Source: RPQJ01 sp963746325
GTDB lineage: Bacteria > Pseudomonadota > Gammaproteobacteria > Steroidobacterales > Steroidobacteraceae
Assembly (NCBI GenBank): GCA_963746325.1
Contig: CAVVBC010000005.1
Coordinates: 496,001-560,000 of the forward strand
Direction: 5' to 3'
Length of the DNA stretch: 64,000 nt
A model generated the notes under the pieces. That model ran no database searches. It saw only the letters and a program-made list of their open reading frames with translations, and had not been told where the DNA came from. Positions 1-8,888 of this stretch are shown here, piece after piece (position 1 is the first letter of the stretch; each line of letters starts with the position of its first letter). The position numbers were made by a program, and so were the translations under genes.

Positions 1-669
1 ACGGTAGCGCGTTTCATAGCCCTGACGCGCTTCGCCGCCGGGGTCTTTGAGCGAGCCGGCCTGCCTAGCGAACGTATTGCAGTGCGGCCCAACTGCCTGG
101 ACGCCGATCCGCAACCGGGTCCGGGAGGCGGCGATTACGTACTGTTCGCGGGCCGGTTGAGCGTCGAGAAAGGCGCGGCAACGCTCCTGCGCGCGTGGCG
201 CCAATCTGGGCTGCCGAAGTGTGTCATCGTCGGCGACGGCCCGCTGCGGACGGTCCTGGAGCAGGAGGCGGGGGCCCACCGGCTCAACGTCCAGTTCCTC
301 GGTGCCCGGCCGCGTGCTGAGGTACTCGATCTTATGCGCAACGCCGCCGCGCTGGCGATCCCGTCGATCTGTTACGAAGGCCTGCCAATGGTGTTTCTCG
401 AGGCCATGGCGAGCGGGACGCCCGTGGTCTGCTCGGCGATCGGTGGACTCACTGAGTTGGTGACCAACGGCGAGAACGGGCAGTTGTGCGCACCGGGTGA
501 CGATCAGGGACTGGCCGATGCGGTGCGCCGTGCCACGCAGCACGGAGCCGCGGGAACCGCCCTGCGCCAGCGCTGCCGCGCGACCTACGAGGCGCACTAC
601 TCCACCGACCAGGCGCGCACCAGGCTCCTGGACATCTACAGCGAGGCGCTCGCACAGCGACCCGACTGA
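1..669 (+). CDS. Glycosyltransferase family 4, C-terminal part (5' end outside window)
   Basis: The frame is open from base 1 and enters with residues typical of the hinge of a GT4 sugar transferase (ALTRFAAGVFERAGL, then IAVRPNCLD), so the true start lies upstream of the window. The GT-B C-terminal domain is visible: a GRLSVEKGAATLL segment, the VGDGPLR nucleotide-binding turn, and an EGLPMVFLEAMASGTPVV stretch that carries the E-x7-E donor-sugar motif. The likely role is cytoplasmic transfer of an activated sugar onto a growing exopolysaccharide repeat unit. It converges on the flippase gene with a 14-bp gap. The family is clear; donor and linkage cannot be read from sequence. Confidence 0.85.
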   Translation, partial: TVARFIALTRFAAGVFERAGLPSERIAVRPNCLDADPQPGPGGGDYVLFAGRLSVEKGAATLLRAWRQSGLPKCVIVGDGPLRTVLEQEAGAHRLNVQFLGARPRAEVLDLMRNAAALAIPSICYEGLPMVFLEAMASGTPVVCSAIGGLTELVTNGENGQLCAPGDDQGLADAVRRATQHGAAGTALRQRCRATYEAHYSTDQARTRLLDIYSEALAQRPD

Positions 670-683
670 CCACCGGCGCCCTT

Positions 684-1994
684 TCAGGGGTTAGGCGTGG
701 AGCGACTGCCCAGAATGCGACGGTGAAAGTACCCAGCGACCAGCAGCACCACAAGGGAACTCAACATCACGGCAGCGGCTGCGCCGGGCAACTGCCAGCG
801 CACGAGGAGCGGAATGCCGATCACCAGGCTCGCGATGGCACCTGCAACACGGCTGAAGAAGACGGCGTCGGTGCGCTCGAGGGCATTGAGACCGAGCACC
901 AAGCCGTAGGCGGCGCACGCGAGCATCGAGCTCAGTCCGAATACCGGCACCATCCACTGGTGATCATCGTATCGACCGGCATACAGCTTGTTGAGCACCC
1001 AACCAGAGATCGGCCACAGCAGCGCAACATAGGTGGCCGCAACCGTGACATAGATCGCACTGATACGCCTTGAGAGCAAGCGGACGACCGGCACACCCCC
1101 GCTCGGACGACGTCGCGCCACGGCGGGCAAAAACAGCATTCCGAGCGACACAATGATCTGCTCCAACGGCTGAAACAGTGCCTGCACGGCACGCATCGCA
1201 CCAGCGGCGTCCAGACCGATCAGACCCGCCGACAGCGGCAGGTACGCTGCAGCGCCCAGCCAGTAGCTGATCGATGATGCCGCAAGCCACCGACCGAAGT
1301 GCCAGTGCTCACGGATCACCGACTGCAGCTCCGTCCAGCGTGGCCTCACTGACGCGCGTTGGTACAGGCGTGGCGTGCCGACCGACAGAACCGCCACCAG
1401 CGCCGAAACCCCCATCAGTAACACGATAGAGTCGGCCCGGGCAGTGCCGAAGTGCCGCAATGCCGCGGCACCGACCAACAGCGTGACCGCGTAGATGAGC
1501 GAAATGCGCACGGCACTCCGGGCACGCCCATGCAGGTAGCAACCGAGGCGCAGAAAATACAAGCCGAGGGTCACTGGAGCGAAGACGGCCAACGCCAGCA
1601 ACGGCCGCCAAACTGGCGAGTCGAACCCGTGCAGCACAAGAGCCACCAGGGCCAGCAGAATGCCCGCAACCAACGAGCAAATGACCTGCAGCCAGTTGAC
1701 TGCTCTCCGATACTCACGCGGATCCTCGCCGCGCTTCCACATCAGGACGCGCATCGGCTCGGTCACCAGGGCCGAGTTCAGTCCGAGAGCAAAAAGATAG
1801 GTCGCAAAAGCGACGGCGAAGGCGCCAAATTCCTCCTGCGACAGCCAGCGGGCGGCGAACACGCCGAGCAGGAAGTTGGCACCGGACAACAGCCCTTGGT
1901 CGAGTACGCTGAATCCAGCCCGCTCTGCCCACCCCGCCAGGATGGCGAGTCGGCCGGAGGGCGCCGACCCTGGACCGGGTTGCCGCACCATCAT
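684..1994 (-). CDS. Polysaccharide flippase, Wzx/MATE-like (oligosaccharide transporter)
   Basis: A 436-residue protein made almost wholly of hydrophobic segments (about 12 membrane helices), with the conserved N-terminal pattern GLLSGANFLLGVFAARWLS seen in O-antigen and EPS flippases. Such proteins move lipid-linked repeat units from the cytoplasmic to the periplasmic face of the inner membrane. The start chosen is the ATG at 1994 because its ATGA overlaps the TGA of the upstream glycosyltransferase, a translational-coupling arrangement repeated along this cluster; longer frames upstream are low-complexity Arg-rich readings of the overlapping gene. The polymerase at 5033-6382 is its expected partner. 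Confidence 0.85.
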   Translation of the reverse strand: MMVRQPGPGSAPSGRLAILAGWAERAGFSVLDQGLLSGANFLLGVFAARWLSQEEFGAFAVAFATYLFALGLNSALVTEPMRVLMWKRGEDPREYRRAVNWLQVICSLVAGILLALVALVLHGFDSPVWRPLLALAVFAPVTLGLYFLRLGCYLHGRARSAVRISLIYAVTLLVGAAALRHFGTARADSIVLLMGVSALVAVLSVGTPRLYQRASVRPRWTELQSVIREHWHFGRWLAASSISYWLGAAAYLPLSAGLIGLDAAGAMRAVQALFQPLEQIIVSLGMLFLPAVARRRPSGGVPVVRLLSRRISAIYVTVAATYVALLWPISGWVLNKLYAGRYDDHQWMVPVFGLSSMLACAAYGLVLGLNALERTDAVFFSRVAGAIASLVIGIPLLVRWQLPGAAAAVMLSSLVVLLVAGYFHRRILGSRSTPNP

Positions 1995-3151
1995 CCGGGT
2001 CCGAGCTGAGCCAACAGGCGTTGCAGCGAGTCCTGTGTAACCTGGAAGTTGACGACAGACACGATCTCTGGCGGCCGCGCGCGCGAGGGCAGATTCGGCT
2101 TGGTGCACCAGCGCTCGAGCAGGCACGCGAAATCGTCGAGGCGCGCAGGGTCGAACATTTCGCCGGCGTCGGCGCCGTGCAGGAGTTGCTGACTCGCTCC
2201 CGCGTAGCACGATCCGAGCACTGGCAAGCCGCTTGCCATCGCTTCGTTGACCACGAGTCCCCACACGTCGACCAGCGAGGGGAATACGAAGACGTCTGCG
2301 AGCGCATAGCAAGCGGCCAGCTCGGATCCCTCGCGCCGACCGAGGAAGCGGATGTCGGCGCCGTCGATGCTGGCGGCATGACTCTGCAGGCGAGCCCGCT
2401 CGGGCCCATCCCCGACCAACACGAGGGTGTTAGTCCGGCGTTGACCGATGGGCAGCCTGGACCAGGCACTTAGAAGATTGGCGAATCCCTTTCGTTCTAC
2501 GAAGCGACCAACTGCCAGGAAGACCCGGCCACTGATACCGGCGCGCGAGCGCTCAGTCCCTCGATCGACTGCGCCCGCAAGTCTGCGCCAGTGCTCATTG
2601 TCGACGGCCTGAGCGCAGGCGAACAGGCGTTCTTCGGCAATACCCTGGGACCGAAGGTATTGGAGCGCTGGCTGACCCCAGACCAAGAACGCTGCCGCTC
2701 GTGGCAGCAGGATGCGACGCAAGCTGCGCTGCAACCAGTTGATCGCCTTGGCGGTCTCGGCAATCTCCTCCGACCATAGCACCAGCGGCACGCAGAGCAT
2801 CCGCGCCACCACAAGCGCCGCGAGTGAGCGTGGTCCGAACTCCCCGGAGATAATCATATGCGGGCGAAAGCCCAGCAGCCGGACCGGCAGTTCAACCGGG
2901 AGGTGAATCGTCTCGACCTGATCGGCGGCGACGGGTTGGTGTCGGGTCTTCCAGTCCAGATTGAGCCCGCCGACGTGGACGATCGGCAGGGTGGCCAGCG
3001 CCAGTGGGTCGCATGCTTTCGGGCCGAGCGAGAGAAACAGTCGCAGGGAAACCCCTGGAGTTGCCGCCAAGCGCGCAAAGACCGGGGTACGATACGGAGG
3101 AATCGTGTTGGTCACGACCGCGATGCGGTGCGCTGTCGAAGCATCGCTCAC
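1991..3151 (-). CDS. Glycosyltransferase family 4
   Basis: A 386-residue GT-B enzyme. The N-terminal domain opens with RIAVVTNTIPPYRTPVFARL, typical of acceptor domains. The C-terminal domain has FLAVGRFVERKGFANLL, VLVGDGPERARLQ and DVWGLVVNEAMASGLPV (the E-x7-E motif). It should transfer a sugar during assembly of the EPS repeat unit at the cytoplasmic face. The GTG at 3151 is preferred because GTGA overlaps the stop of the preceding GT2 gene and puts the first beta strand directly at the N-terminus. It is coupled to the flippase by ATGA at its 3' end. Sugar specificity is unknown. Confidence 0.88.
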   Translation of the reverse strand: MSDASTAHRIAVVTNTIPPYRTPVFARLAATPGVSLRLFLSLGPKACDPLALATLPIVHVGGLNLDWKTRHQPVAADQVETIHLPVELPVRLLGFRPHMIISGEFGPRSLAALVVARMLCVPLVLWSEEIAETAKAINWLQRSLRRILLPRAAAFLVWGQPALQYLRSQGIAEERLFACAQAVDNEHWRRLAGAVDRGTERSRAGISGRVFLAVGRFVERKGFANLLSAWSRLPIGQRRTNTLVLVGDGPERARLQSHAASIDGADIRFLGRREGSELAACYALADVFVFPSLVDVWGLVVNEAMASGLPVLGSCYAGASQQLLHGADAGEMFDPARLDDFACLLERWCTKPNLPSRARPPEIVSVVNFQVTQDSLQRLLAQLGPG

Positions 3152-3991
3152 TGGCGTAGGAGTCCCGCCCGGGCCGCCTGCAGGTACGGCGCCAGGTCGT
3201 AGACCCGCGCCCAAAGCGGAATTCCGAGGCCGGCACGTGCGCGCCGACGGATCTGCAGCAACACGGCCAGGTACTCGCTTCCCGGGCGCCGCTTGAAATA
3301 GGAGTCTGCATGCACGTAGTGCTCCAGCGTCACCTGTGGAAGCATCAGCAGTCGACCCAATGCCGCAACGCGGAGGAACAGATCGTAATCGACACACATC
3401 GACAGGCTTTCGTCATAGCCGCCGACTGCGCTCCAGGCCGATCTGCGGAACAACACCGTTGAGTGCACGAAGGGGTTGCGCCGATAGATGTCCACGGCAG
3501 GAACCAGCCTAGCGGTGCTGGGAGTCGGTGCAGGGCCCGACGACAGACGTGTGCGAACAACCGGTGAAGTGTTGGCTCACCCGGACGTGGGTGCCGACCA
3601 GCACCGCGTCAAGGTTACGCGCGAGAACGCTGTGGGTAAGGGTCAGGCGATACGGCAGGCTCAGGTCATCCGCGTCGTTCACAGCCACCAGATCGCCGCG
3701 GCTCGCTCGCACCGCGGCGTTGAGTGCCGCAGAACGGCCGACGCGGCCGACCCCGACGAGGCGCAGCCGCGAATCGGTGATCCCTTCCAGGTAGCCGACG
3801 GTGCCGTCGGTTGATCCGTCGTCATATACGACGAGTTCGAACGATGGATGATCCTGTCGAAGGATGGAGCCAACCGAGGCGGCGATGAATCGCTCGGCGT
3901 TGAAAGTCGTCATCACGACGGAGATCGCCGGTGGCTCACTGCTCGGCGCCTGTCCGACCGCATCGCGCTCCGGGGTCGAATCAGCGTGCAT
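3148..3991 (-). pseudogene. Glycosyltransferase family 2, reading frame broken by one base
   Basis: The N-terminal half reads ISVVMTTFNAERFIAASV, VVYDDGSTDGT and LVAVNDADDLSLPYRL (GT-A fold; the DDGSTD and NDADD metal/nucleotide motifs). After about residue 140 the frame runs to a stop near 3509. The C-terminal half (RRNPFVHSTVLFRRSAW, GGYDESLSMCVDYDLFLR) continues in the neighbouring frame from about 3550 down to 3148. Skipping one base between roughly 3500 and 3560 restores one enzyme of about 280 residues. The ATG at 3991 is the likely start; it overlaps the upstream gene by 11 bp. There is no other sign of decay, so a sequence error is as likely as a real mutation. Role: sugar transfer in EPS assembly. 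Confidence 0.8.
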
Positions 3992-5036
3992 GGGTCGCAC
4001 GCTTCCAGCAGGGTGCCACAGTATCCGCAAAGACGGAGGCCCGCAGTCCCGCCAACTGTTCGTCACTCAACATGCCGAAGTAATAGACGCCCACACCGTT
4101 TCCAGGAGCCGACGTGCGTGCGCGAGAGACTAGGCGTCCGAGGTGCGCCGCGGGGCGGGGGGTGACCACGGTGCCACCGGGGCCGCTACGATCGAAGTTG
4201 CCGAGGATCATAGTGAGTGCCTCCGGGCGCCGCATCGACTGTCTTAGCCTTTCGATCACGCCGAAGTCCGGTTCCGACTGATACTGCATCGAGTAGGCCA
4301 CATCGACCAGCCCTTCGTCGGCCCAGCGCACTGCATCCTGGCCGAACTGCTTCATCGTCGGCTCCCAAGGCGCAGCGTCGACACTGAGCAACGCCCCGGG
4401 CCGGCGGGATCGAACCCTCCCAGCGATGCGCTCGATCACGTCTGAGACCAGCTGTTCGCGCTCGCGCTCATAGCCTGGCCGCGGTCCCCCGAAGCGCGCG
4501 TAGTCGAGGTTCACCCCGTCGACCGGGTAGCGCTCAACGAAATCCTCAATGAGATCCGCCATGAAGATGCGAAACGACTCCTTATGGAAGTCGAACGCGC
4601 GAGCGGGCAGTGGTTCGGCGAACTGCGGCAGAATCGCGTCGCTGCGCCGACCGATCGTGAACCACGCATGCACCTCGATGGCGTGGCGGCGCGCTTCCCG
4701 AAGCAGCACCAGAAACGGATCGTACCGCGCGTCACGCTTTACGTGCGCCTGCACGCGCCGGTCCCAGGGCGCGAGAGATGACGGCCAGGTCGTGCCCTGC
4801 CCGTGCCACACACAAGCGACGAGCACATTGAAGCCAGAGGCCACCATACGCCGACATACCCGCTCCGCACCGTCCGGTGTCGTCCAGTGCAGACCCTCGT
4901 CGAAAAGCGCGCGACTCTCGCAGCGGTGGGTGTCCTCGTCACCACGCGCCGACAGTGGGAGCACCGCCGCTATCGGTAGAGCCAGGCCGAGTCCGAGCAA
5001 GCCGCGACGCAGCAGGTCGACGTCGGACGCGCTCAT
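3981..5036 (-). CDS. Exported glycosyl-hydrolase-like protein (GHL10-type TIM barrel)
   Basis: A 351-residue protein with an N-terminal RRGLLGLGLALPIAAVLPLSA export signal (RR present, so Tat export is possible). The mature part resembles the glycosyl hydrolase-like family 10: FNVLVACVWHGQGTTWPS, a YDPFLVLLREARRHAIEVHAW strand, a DGVNLDYARFGG strand whose acidic residues would sit in the barrel, and VDVAYSMQYQ. The start at 5036 gives an ATGA overlap with the upstream polymerase gene. Sitting between polymerase and transferases, it probably trims or modifies the polysaccharide in the periplasm. The actual substrate is unknown. Confidence 0.72.
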   Translation of the reverse strand: MSASDVDLLRRGLLGLGLALPIAAVLPLSARGDEDTHRCESRALFDEGLHWTTPDGAERVCRRMVASGFNVLVACVWHGQGTTWPSSLAPWDRRVQAHVKRDARYDPFLVLLREARRHAIEVHAWFTIGRRSDAILPQFAEPLPARAFDFHKESFRIFMADLIEDFVERYPVDGVNLDYARFGGPRPGYEREREQLVSDVIERIAGRVRSRRPGALLSVDAAPWEPTMKQFGQDAVRWADEGLVDVAYSMQYQSEPDFGVIERLRQSMRRPEALTMILGNFDRSGPGGTVVTPRPAAHLGRLVSRARTSAPGNGVGVYYFGMLSDEQLAGLRASVFADTVAPCWKRATHAR

Positions 5037-6382
5037 AGCGGCCGAATCGGTGGTCGTTGCAACAGGTTTGGCAACGCTGCGCGATGCGGGGCCGACCGGC
5101 GTGACGCGTTCGTCACGGCGATGAACTCGCGTGCCTTCTCGCTGAGTCCTACCAGCGCAAACACGTAAATGCCAAGTTGATTGACATAGTCGAATCCGTT
5201 GTCGGTGGCGATGTACACCAAATAGCACGCCACCGCACCGACCGCTGCCCAGTGGTACCGACGCAGTTGCGGGTCTGCAGCGCGCGACGCTCCACGCGCT
5301 GCACGCCAGCCGTACCAAGTCATCGCGACCACGAACAGAAGCAAGCCGACGCTGCCGACCTCACACAAGAGTCGAACGTACTCGGAGTGGGTGACTCCGA
5401 TACCGCCGCCGCTCGAGCCGTACAGAAAGTTCTGCGTGGTGCCGATGCCAGAGCCGAACAGTGGGTGGGGTTCGTAGAAGCGAGTCAGCACTTCGTCCCA
5501 AAGATCGAATCGGCCCGAGCCGCGCACGTTGACCAGCGCTTGGCTGGGGTCCTGCAGGACACTGCCGGCAGAGACCCCCTGTGTATCGATGAACATGCGA
5601 CTGCGAAAGCGCTCGCTGAACAGGAACAGCGCGGGACCCGCGACGAGACCCGCCAGAGGCAGAAGGACGCGAGCTGGGCCCTGCAGCGCGAGAATCGCAA
5701 TCGCCGAGGCGCCGACGAACACGGCGACAATCGTGATGCGGGTGAAGCCAGCGATGATGCAGGCGACCAACACCGCCGCGAGGACCAGCAATCGCGGCTG
5801 CCGCGTTGCAGCGAAGGTGGCAAGAGCGAGCATGCAGACGATCATCAAGTGTGCCGAGAAAACCGAAGGCCCCATGCCGGGCAGATTGAAGCGGGGGTCG
5901 GCATTAAGGCCGAGAATTTTGGTCGAGAGAGCAAGCACGACAATGGAGATGCCGCTCGCGAATATCGCCCTCGCAACGAGTTCCAGATGCCGCACAGTGG
6001 TGGCGCTGACTACCAGAGCGAGGAGAAACAGCAAAGGCGTAATGAGCTTCGCCAGCATCCGAAGGCCGTATACGGGCGCGGCGGCATACACCAGTGACAC
6101 TGTGCACAGAATCAGGAATAGCAGGTGCGGGGTGAACCGGGCCAGGTAGGGTGAGATCCTGCGCGCCTGGAACAGGATTACCACCATCGAACCTGCCATA
6201 ACGGCGAAGAGCCGTAACGCTGCAACGTCCAGGCGCCCAATAGGCGTGGAGAAGACCTGCTCGGCTCCGAGGCTGGTGGGCAATGCCCCGGTGAGAAGCG
6301 CGGCAATCACGAATCCGAACGGAGCCACGAACGCCAACCCGATCAGTACAAGGGCAATTACAAGCGCGAGCGCGGTGAACAT
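5033..6382 (-). CDS. O-antigen ligase / Wzy-type polymerase family protein
   Basis: A 449-residue inner-membrane protein with about 11 hydrophobic segments and a large hydrophilic loop near residues 260-340 that contains the family signature: FDLWDEVLTRFYEPHPLFGSG followed by GVTHSEYVRLLCEVGSVGLL, the H-S-E-Y-x7-E pattern of Wzy_C domains. These enzymes join lipid-linked repeat units into polymer, or ligate polymer to an acceptor, on the periplasmic side. With a flippase and a Wzz-like protein in the same cluster, polymerase is the better guess. It follows the methyltransferase gene by 10 bp and overlaps the next gene by 4 bp. Confidence 0.85.
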   Translation of the reverse strand: MFTALALVIALVLIGLAFVAPFGFVIAALLTGALPTSLGAEQVFSTPIGRLDVAALRLFAVMAGSMVVILFQARRISPYLARFTPHLLFLILCTVSLVYAAAPVYGLRMLAKLITPLLFLLALVVSATTVRHLELVARAIFASGISIVVLALSTKILGLNADPRFNLPGMGPSVFSAHLMIVCMLALATFAATRQPRLLVLAAVLVACIIAGFTRITIVAVFVGASAIAILALQGPARVLLPLAGLVAGPALFLFSERFRSRMFIDTQGVSAGSVLQDPSQALVNVRGSGRFDLWDEVLTRFYEPHPLFGSGIGTTQNFLYGSSGGGIGVTHSEYVRLLCEVGSVGLLLFVVAMTWYGWRAARGASRAADPQLRRYHWAAVGAVACYLVYIATDNGFDYVNQLGIYVFALVGLSEKAREFIAVTNASRRSAPHRAALPNLLQRPPIRPL

Positions 6383-6392
6383 CGCAGTCTAC

Positions 6393-7106
6393 CTACCTGA
6401 CCCGGCCGGGCCGCGGCCCGGTCTCGCGCGCCGGCGCATCGCGATTGCGGCCGGTCAGGTACGCGGACTCTGATTCGCGCGCTTCAAGCAGCATCGCTGC
6501 ATGCGGCATCGCATCGCGGGGACCGATGGCCACATCTGTGAACCCGGCCGCGTCGAGGAGCTCTTTCACCAGCTGGGCGTCGTACATGAAGCGGTGCCCG
6601 TAGCGGTAGATAGCGCTATTCGCATGCATCATGGTGGAGCCGTGCGTCAACGACACGGACGGTGCCAGTATCGTCCGGATGTCTGGAAAGGAGACAACGA
6701 TGACGCCATCGGCAGCCAGGGCATGGCGCAGGCCACGCAAGAGAGCCAGTGCGTCATCCGGGAGAAGATGCTCGATCACATGCTCGCAGATGACGACCCG
6801 GAAGCGCTCCGCGAGATCTGGCAGCGTCGAATTGCCGCGCCAGTACAGATCCGGACGACGCTTGCGGAGCAGGAATCGGTGAGGCGCGAAGAGGTCCGCG
6901 TTGACCGCACCATCGAGGAAGTTGTTGCCGCAGCCGAAATTGAGGATCGCGTGCGGCGCGTGGCGTCCGCGGCCGTACCAACGTTCGACGATGCCTGTGA
7001 GTCGAAAGCAGGCGCTCCAGTACAGCGACACGGCACGTGCACGCCACTGGCGCTCGGCGCGAATGGCGCCCGCGAGCGCCAGCGATTCCTCAATCAACTG
7101 CGACAC
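6393..7106 (-). CDS. SAM-dependent methyltransferase (class I)
   Basis: A 237-residue protein. ILNFGCGNNFLDGAVNAD is the glycine-rich SAM loop, RFRVVICEHVIEHLLPDDA is the motif II/post-II helix common to Methyltransf_11-type enzymes, and VIVVSFPDI is the next strand. The N-terminal 50 residues (coil-rich, ending ERWYGRGRH) precede the domain. Placed in the EPS cluster 10 bp upstream of the polymerase, it may methylate a sugar residue or cap a chain, but methyl acceptors cannot be deduced. ATG start; 62 bp separate it from the ATPase gene. Confidence 0.78.
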   Translation of the reverse strand: MSQLIEESLALAGAIRAERQWRARAVSLYWSACFRLTGIVERWYGRGRHAPHAILNFGCGNNFLDGAVNADLFAPHRFLLRKRRPDLYWRGNSTLPDLAERFRVVICEHVIEHLLPDDALALLRGLRHALAADGVIVVSFPDIRTILAPSVSLTHGSTMMHANSAIYRYGHRFMYDAQLVKELLDAAGFTDVAIGPRDAMPHAAMLLEARESESAYLTGRNRDAPARETGPRPGRVR

Positions 7107-7168
7107 GACTCAGATCCGGTCGGTCGGGTTGCACGCTCGCCCGATGCATGCCGGGGCCTCCCGGCAGC

Positions 7169-8026
7169 TCACGTGAGGGCCCTGCGCTGCAGCGGTCCAG
7201 GGATCGTTGCCGTCGGAAAGATCCCACCCGCAGCCCGATCGCGCACCACCTGCTCCATCAGTGCCGCATCCACCTCTGTTCGCTGATCGGCAAAGCCATA
7301 CACCAGCGCCGTATCGCAAAGTTGATTGAGCAGGCGCGGCACGCCGCCGCTGTTCAGGTGCGCAATATCCACCGCGCCGACGGTGAACAGGTTGGGGTCG
7401 CCCCCTGCAACTCGCAGGCGGTGTTGCACGTACTCTCGCGTCTCGTCCCGCGCCAGTGCAGAGAGGTGATAGTCCGTGCCGACGCGCTGGGCCAGTTGCA
7501 GCAGCTTTGGCTTGCGCATCGTTTCCCGGAGCTCGGGCTGCCCGACCAGCAGCAACATCAGGTCGACTTGGTTGCCTTGGTTCACATTGGACAGGACACG
7601 CAGCTCCTCCAGGCGGGCCGCACCAAGGTTCTGCGCTTCGTCAACTATGAGGAGCAGGCGCTGGCCTTTTGCCCGCTTGTCCTCGAGAAAGTCCACGAAA
7701 GTGCGGTACAGGCACGCCACGTCCTGACGGCGCGGCTTCAAGTCGAACGCAACGGCCACCCACTGCAGCAGCTTGCCGGAGCCCCGATGTGTATTGCTGA
7801 TGAGCCCAACGGTCACGTCCGCATCCAGCCGGCCAATCATGTGACGAACCAGGGTCGTCTTGCCGCTGCCCACTTCCCCGGTCAGCACGCTCACCAGCGA
7901 CTCGCTGGTCAATCCGTACTCGAGCATGGTCACGGCCATGCCGTGCTGCCGCGTCATCAACAGGAATTGCGGGTCGGGCGCCAGTGAGAACGGTCGGACA
8001 CGCAAACCGTAGAATTCCTGGTACAT
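7169..8026 (-). CDS. AAA ATPase of the GspA/ExeA type, exosortase/EPS-locus associated
   Basis: A 285-residue cytoplasmic ATPase. It starts MYQEFYGLRVRPFSLAPDP, the F-G-x3-PF-x4-DP signature of ExeA-like secretion ATPases. It then shows Walker A GEVGSGKTTL, Walker B LLLIVDEAQNL, a sensor near LLLVGQPELRE and a lid GGVPRLLNQLCDTAL. Homologues of this length sit in PEP-CTERM/exosortase EPS loci beside a tyrosine-kinase-like protein, as here (15-bp gap). The presumed role is ATP-driven control of EPS assembly or export; its mechanism is not established. All catalytic motifs appear intact, unlike the neighbouring kinase. Confidence 0.85.
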   Translation of the reverse strand: MYQEFYGLRVRPFSLAPDPQFLLMTRQHGMAVTMLEYGLTSESLVSVLTGEVGSGKTTLVRHMIGRLDADVTVGLISNTHRGSGKLLQWVAVAFDLKPRRQDVACLYRTFVDFLEDKRAKGQRLLLIVDEAQNLGAARLEELRVLSNVNQGNQVDLMLLLVGQPELRETMRKPKLLQLAQRVGTDYHLSALARDETREYVQHRLRVAGGDPNLFTVGAVDIAHLNSGGVPRLLNQLCDTALVYGFADQRTEVDAALMEQVVRDRAAGGIFPTATIPGPLQRRALT

Positions 8027-8041
8027 GCGGCCTCCTCTACC

Positions 8042-8794
8042 CTAGCCTTGCGCAGCTGCTGGCTCGCGCGAGCCATTCAGGACCGTACCGACGATCGGGA
8101 TGTCGCGCAGCAGTTCCAGGCAACGCTGGACGTCCTCGCGCCGCGTCCGACCCTCACAGACCACCAGCAGTGCGGCTTCCACATGAGGAAGAAAGGCGAG
8201 GGCATCGTCCGTGGCCAGCAGCGGCGGCAGGTCGTAGATCACTACTCGATTCGTATAGCGCTTGCGCAGGTCGGCCGTCAGTCGCCGACCACTGTCGCCG
8301 GAGAGCATTTCCGAGGACTGTGCCACCGGTCCCGCGCCGGGCAGCACGACGAGCTTCGGGTACGTCTCGAGTCGCACCAGCACGTCCGCAACGTCCCGTT
8401 CGTTACGCAGACAGTCGCCCACCCCATGGGCGACGTCCAGCCCGAGGTAGCGATGCACGCTCGGCTGGCGCAGATCCATGTCCACGAGCAGGGCCGTGTG
8501 GTCGGGATCCTCCGCCGTTGCGATCGCCAGGTTGAGGGCCGTCAGGGTGCGGCCGTCGTCCGGCGCCGGACTGACCACCGCCAGCGAATTGAACCCGTGC
8601 TTGCGCAGCAACTGCAGCGTCTGAGTGCGCAACATCTTGTAGGCGTGTGCGGCCGCATCGATCGCACTTGGCGCCAGCACCCGGTTGCGCCGCAACAGTG
8701 CCGCATCCGGCCGCACGCTGCGGGTCCGCGCAGGGGCAACGTGCGGGCGCTCATCAACTGGCGGCGACACCGCACTCACGGCGGTCGCAACCAT
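8042..8794 (-). CDS. CpsD/CapB-like (BY-kinase fold) protein with a substituted P-loop
   Basis: A 250-residue protein with the layout of EPS tyrosine autokinases: AYKMLRTQTLQLL helix, P-loop at residues 75-84, Walker A' LLVDMDLRQPSVHRYLGL near 102-119, and Walker B VVIYDLPPLLATDDALA. The P-loop reads SPAPDDGRTLTA where the family has G-E-G-K-T/S: Arg82 replaces the catalytic Lys and Asp-Asp replaces Gly-Glu. The C-terminus (VLNGSREPAAAQG) has no tyrosine cluster. The protein therefore may bind the Wzz partner without acting as a normal autokinase. It lies between the chain-length gene (94-bp gap) and the ExeA-like ATPase, the usual place for the exosortase-associated kinase. ATG start at 8794. 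Confidence 0.8.
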   Translation of the reverse strand: MVATAVSAVSPPVDERPHVAPARTRSVRPDAALLRRNRVLAPSAIDAAAHAYKMLRTQTLQLLRKHGFNSLAVVSPAPDDGRTLTALNLAIATAEDPDHTALLVDMDLRQPSVHRYLGLDVAHGVGDCLRNERDVADVLVRLETYPKLVVLPGAGPVAQSSEMLSGDSGRRLTADLRKRYTNRVVIYDLPPLLATDDALAFLPHVEAALLVVCEGRTRREDVQRCLELLRDIPIVGTVLNGSREPAAAQG

Positions 8795-8888
8795 GCGCTG
8801 TGCTCCGTCGGAACGGCTGCGCCCGCGACCGCTCCATGGCTTTTCTTATCTTGTCCAAGCGAATTCCTCGGTCATCGCCAGTGCTCGC

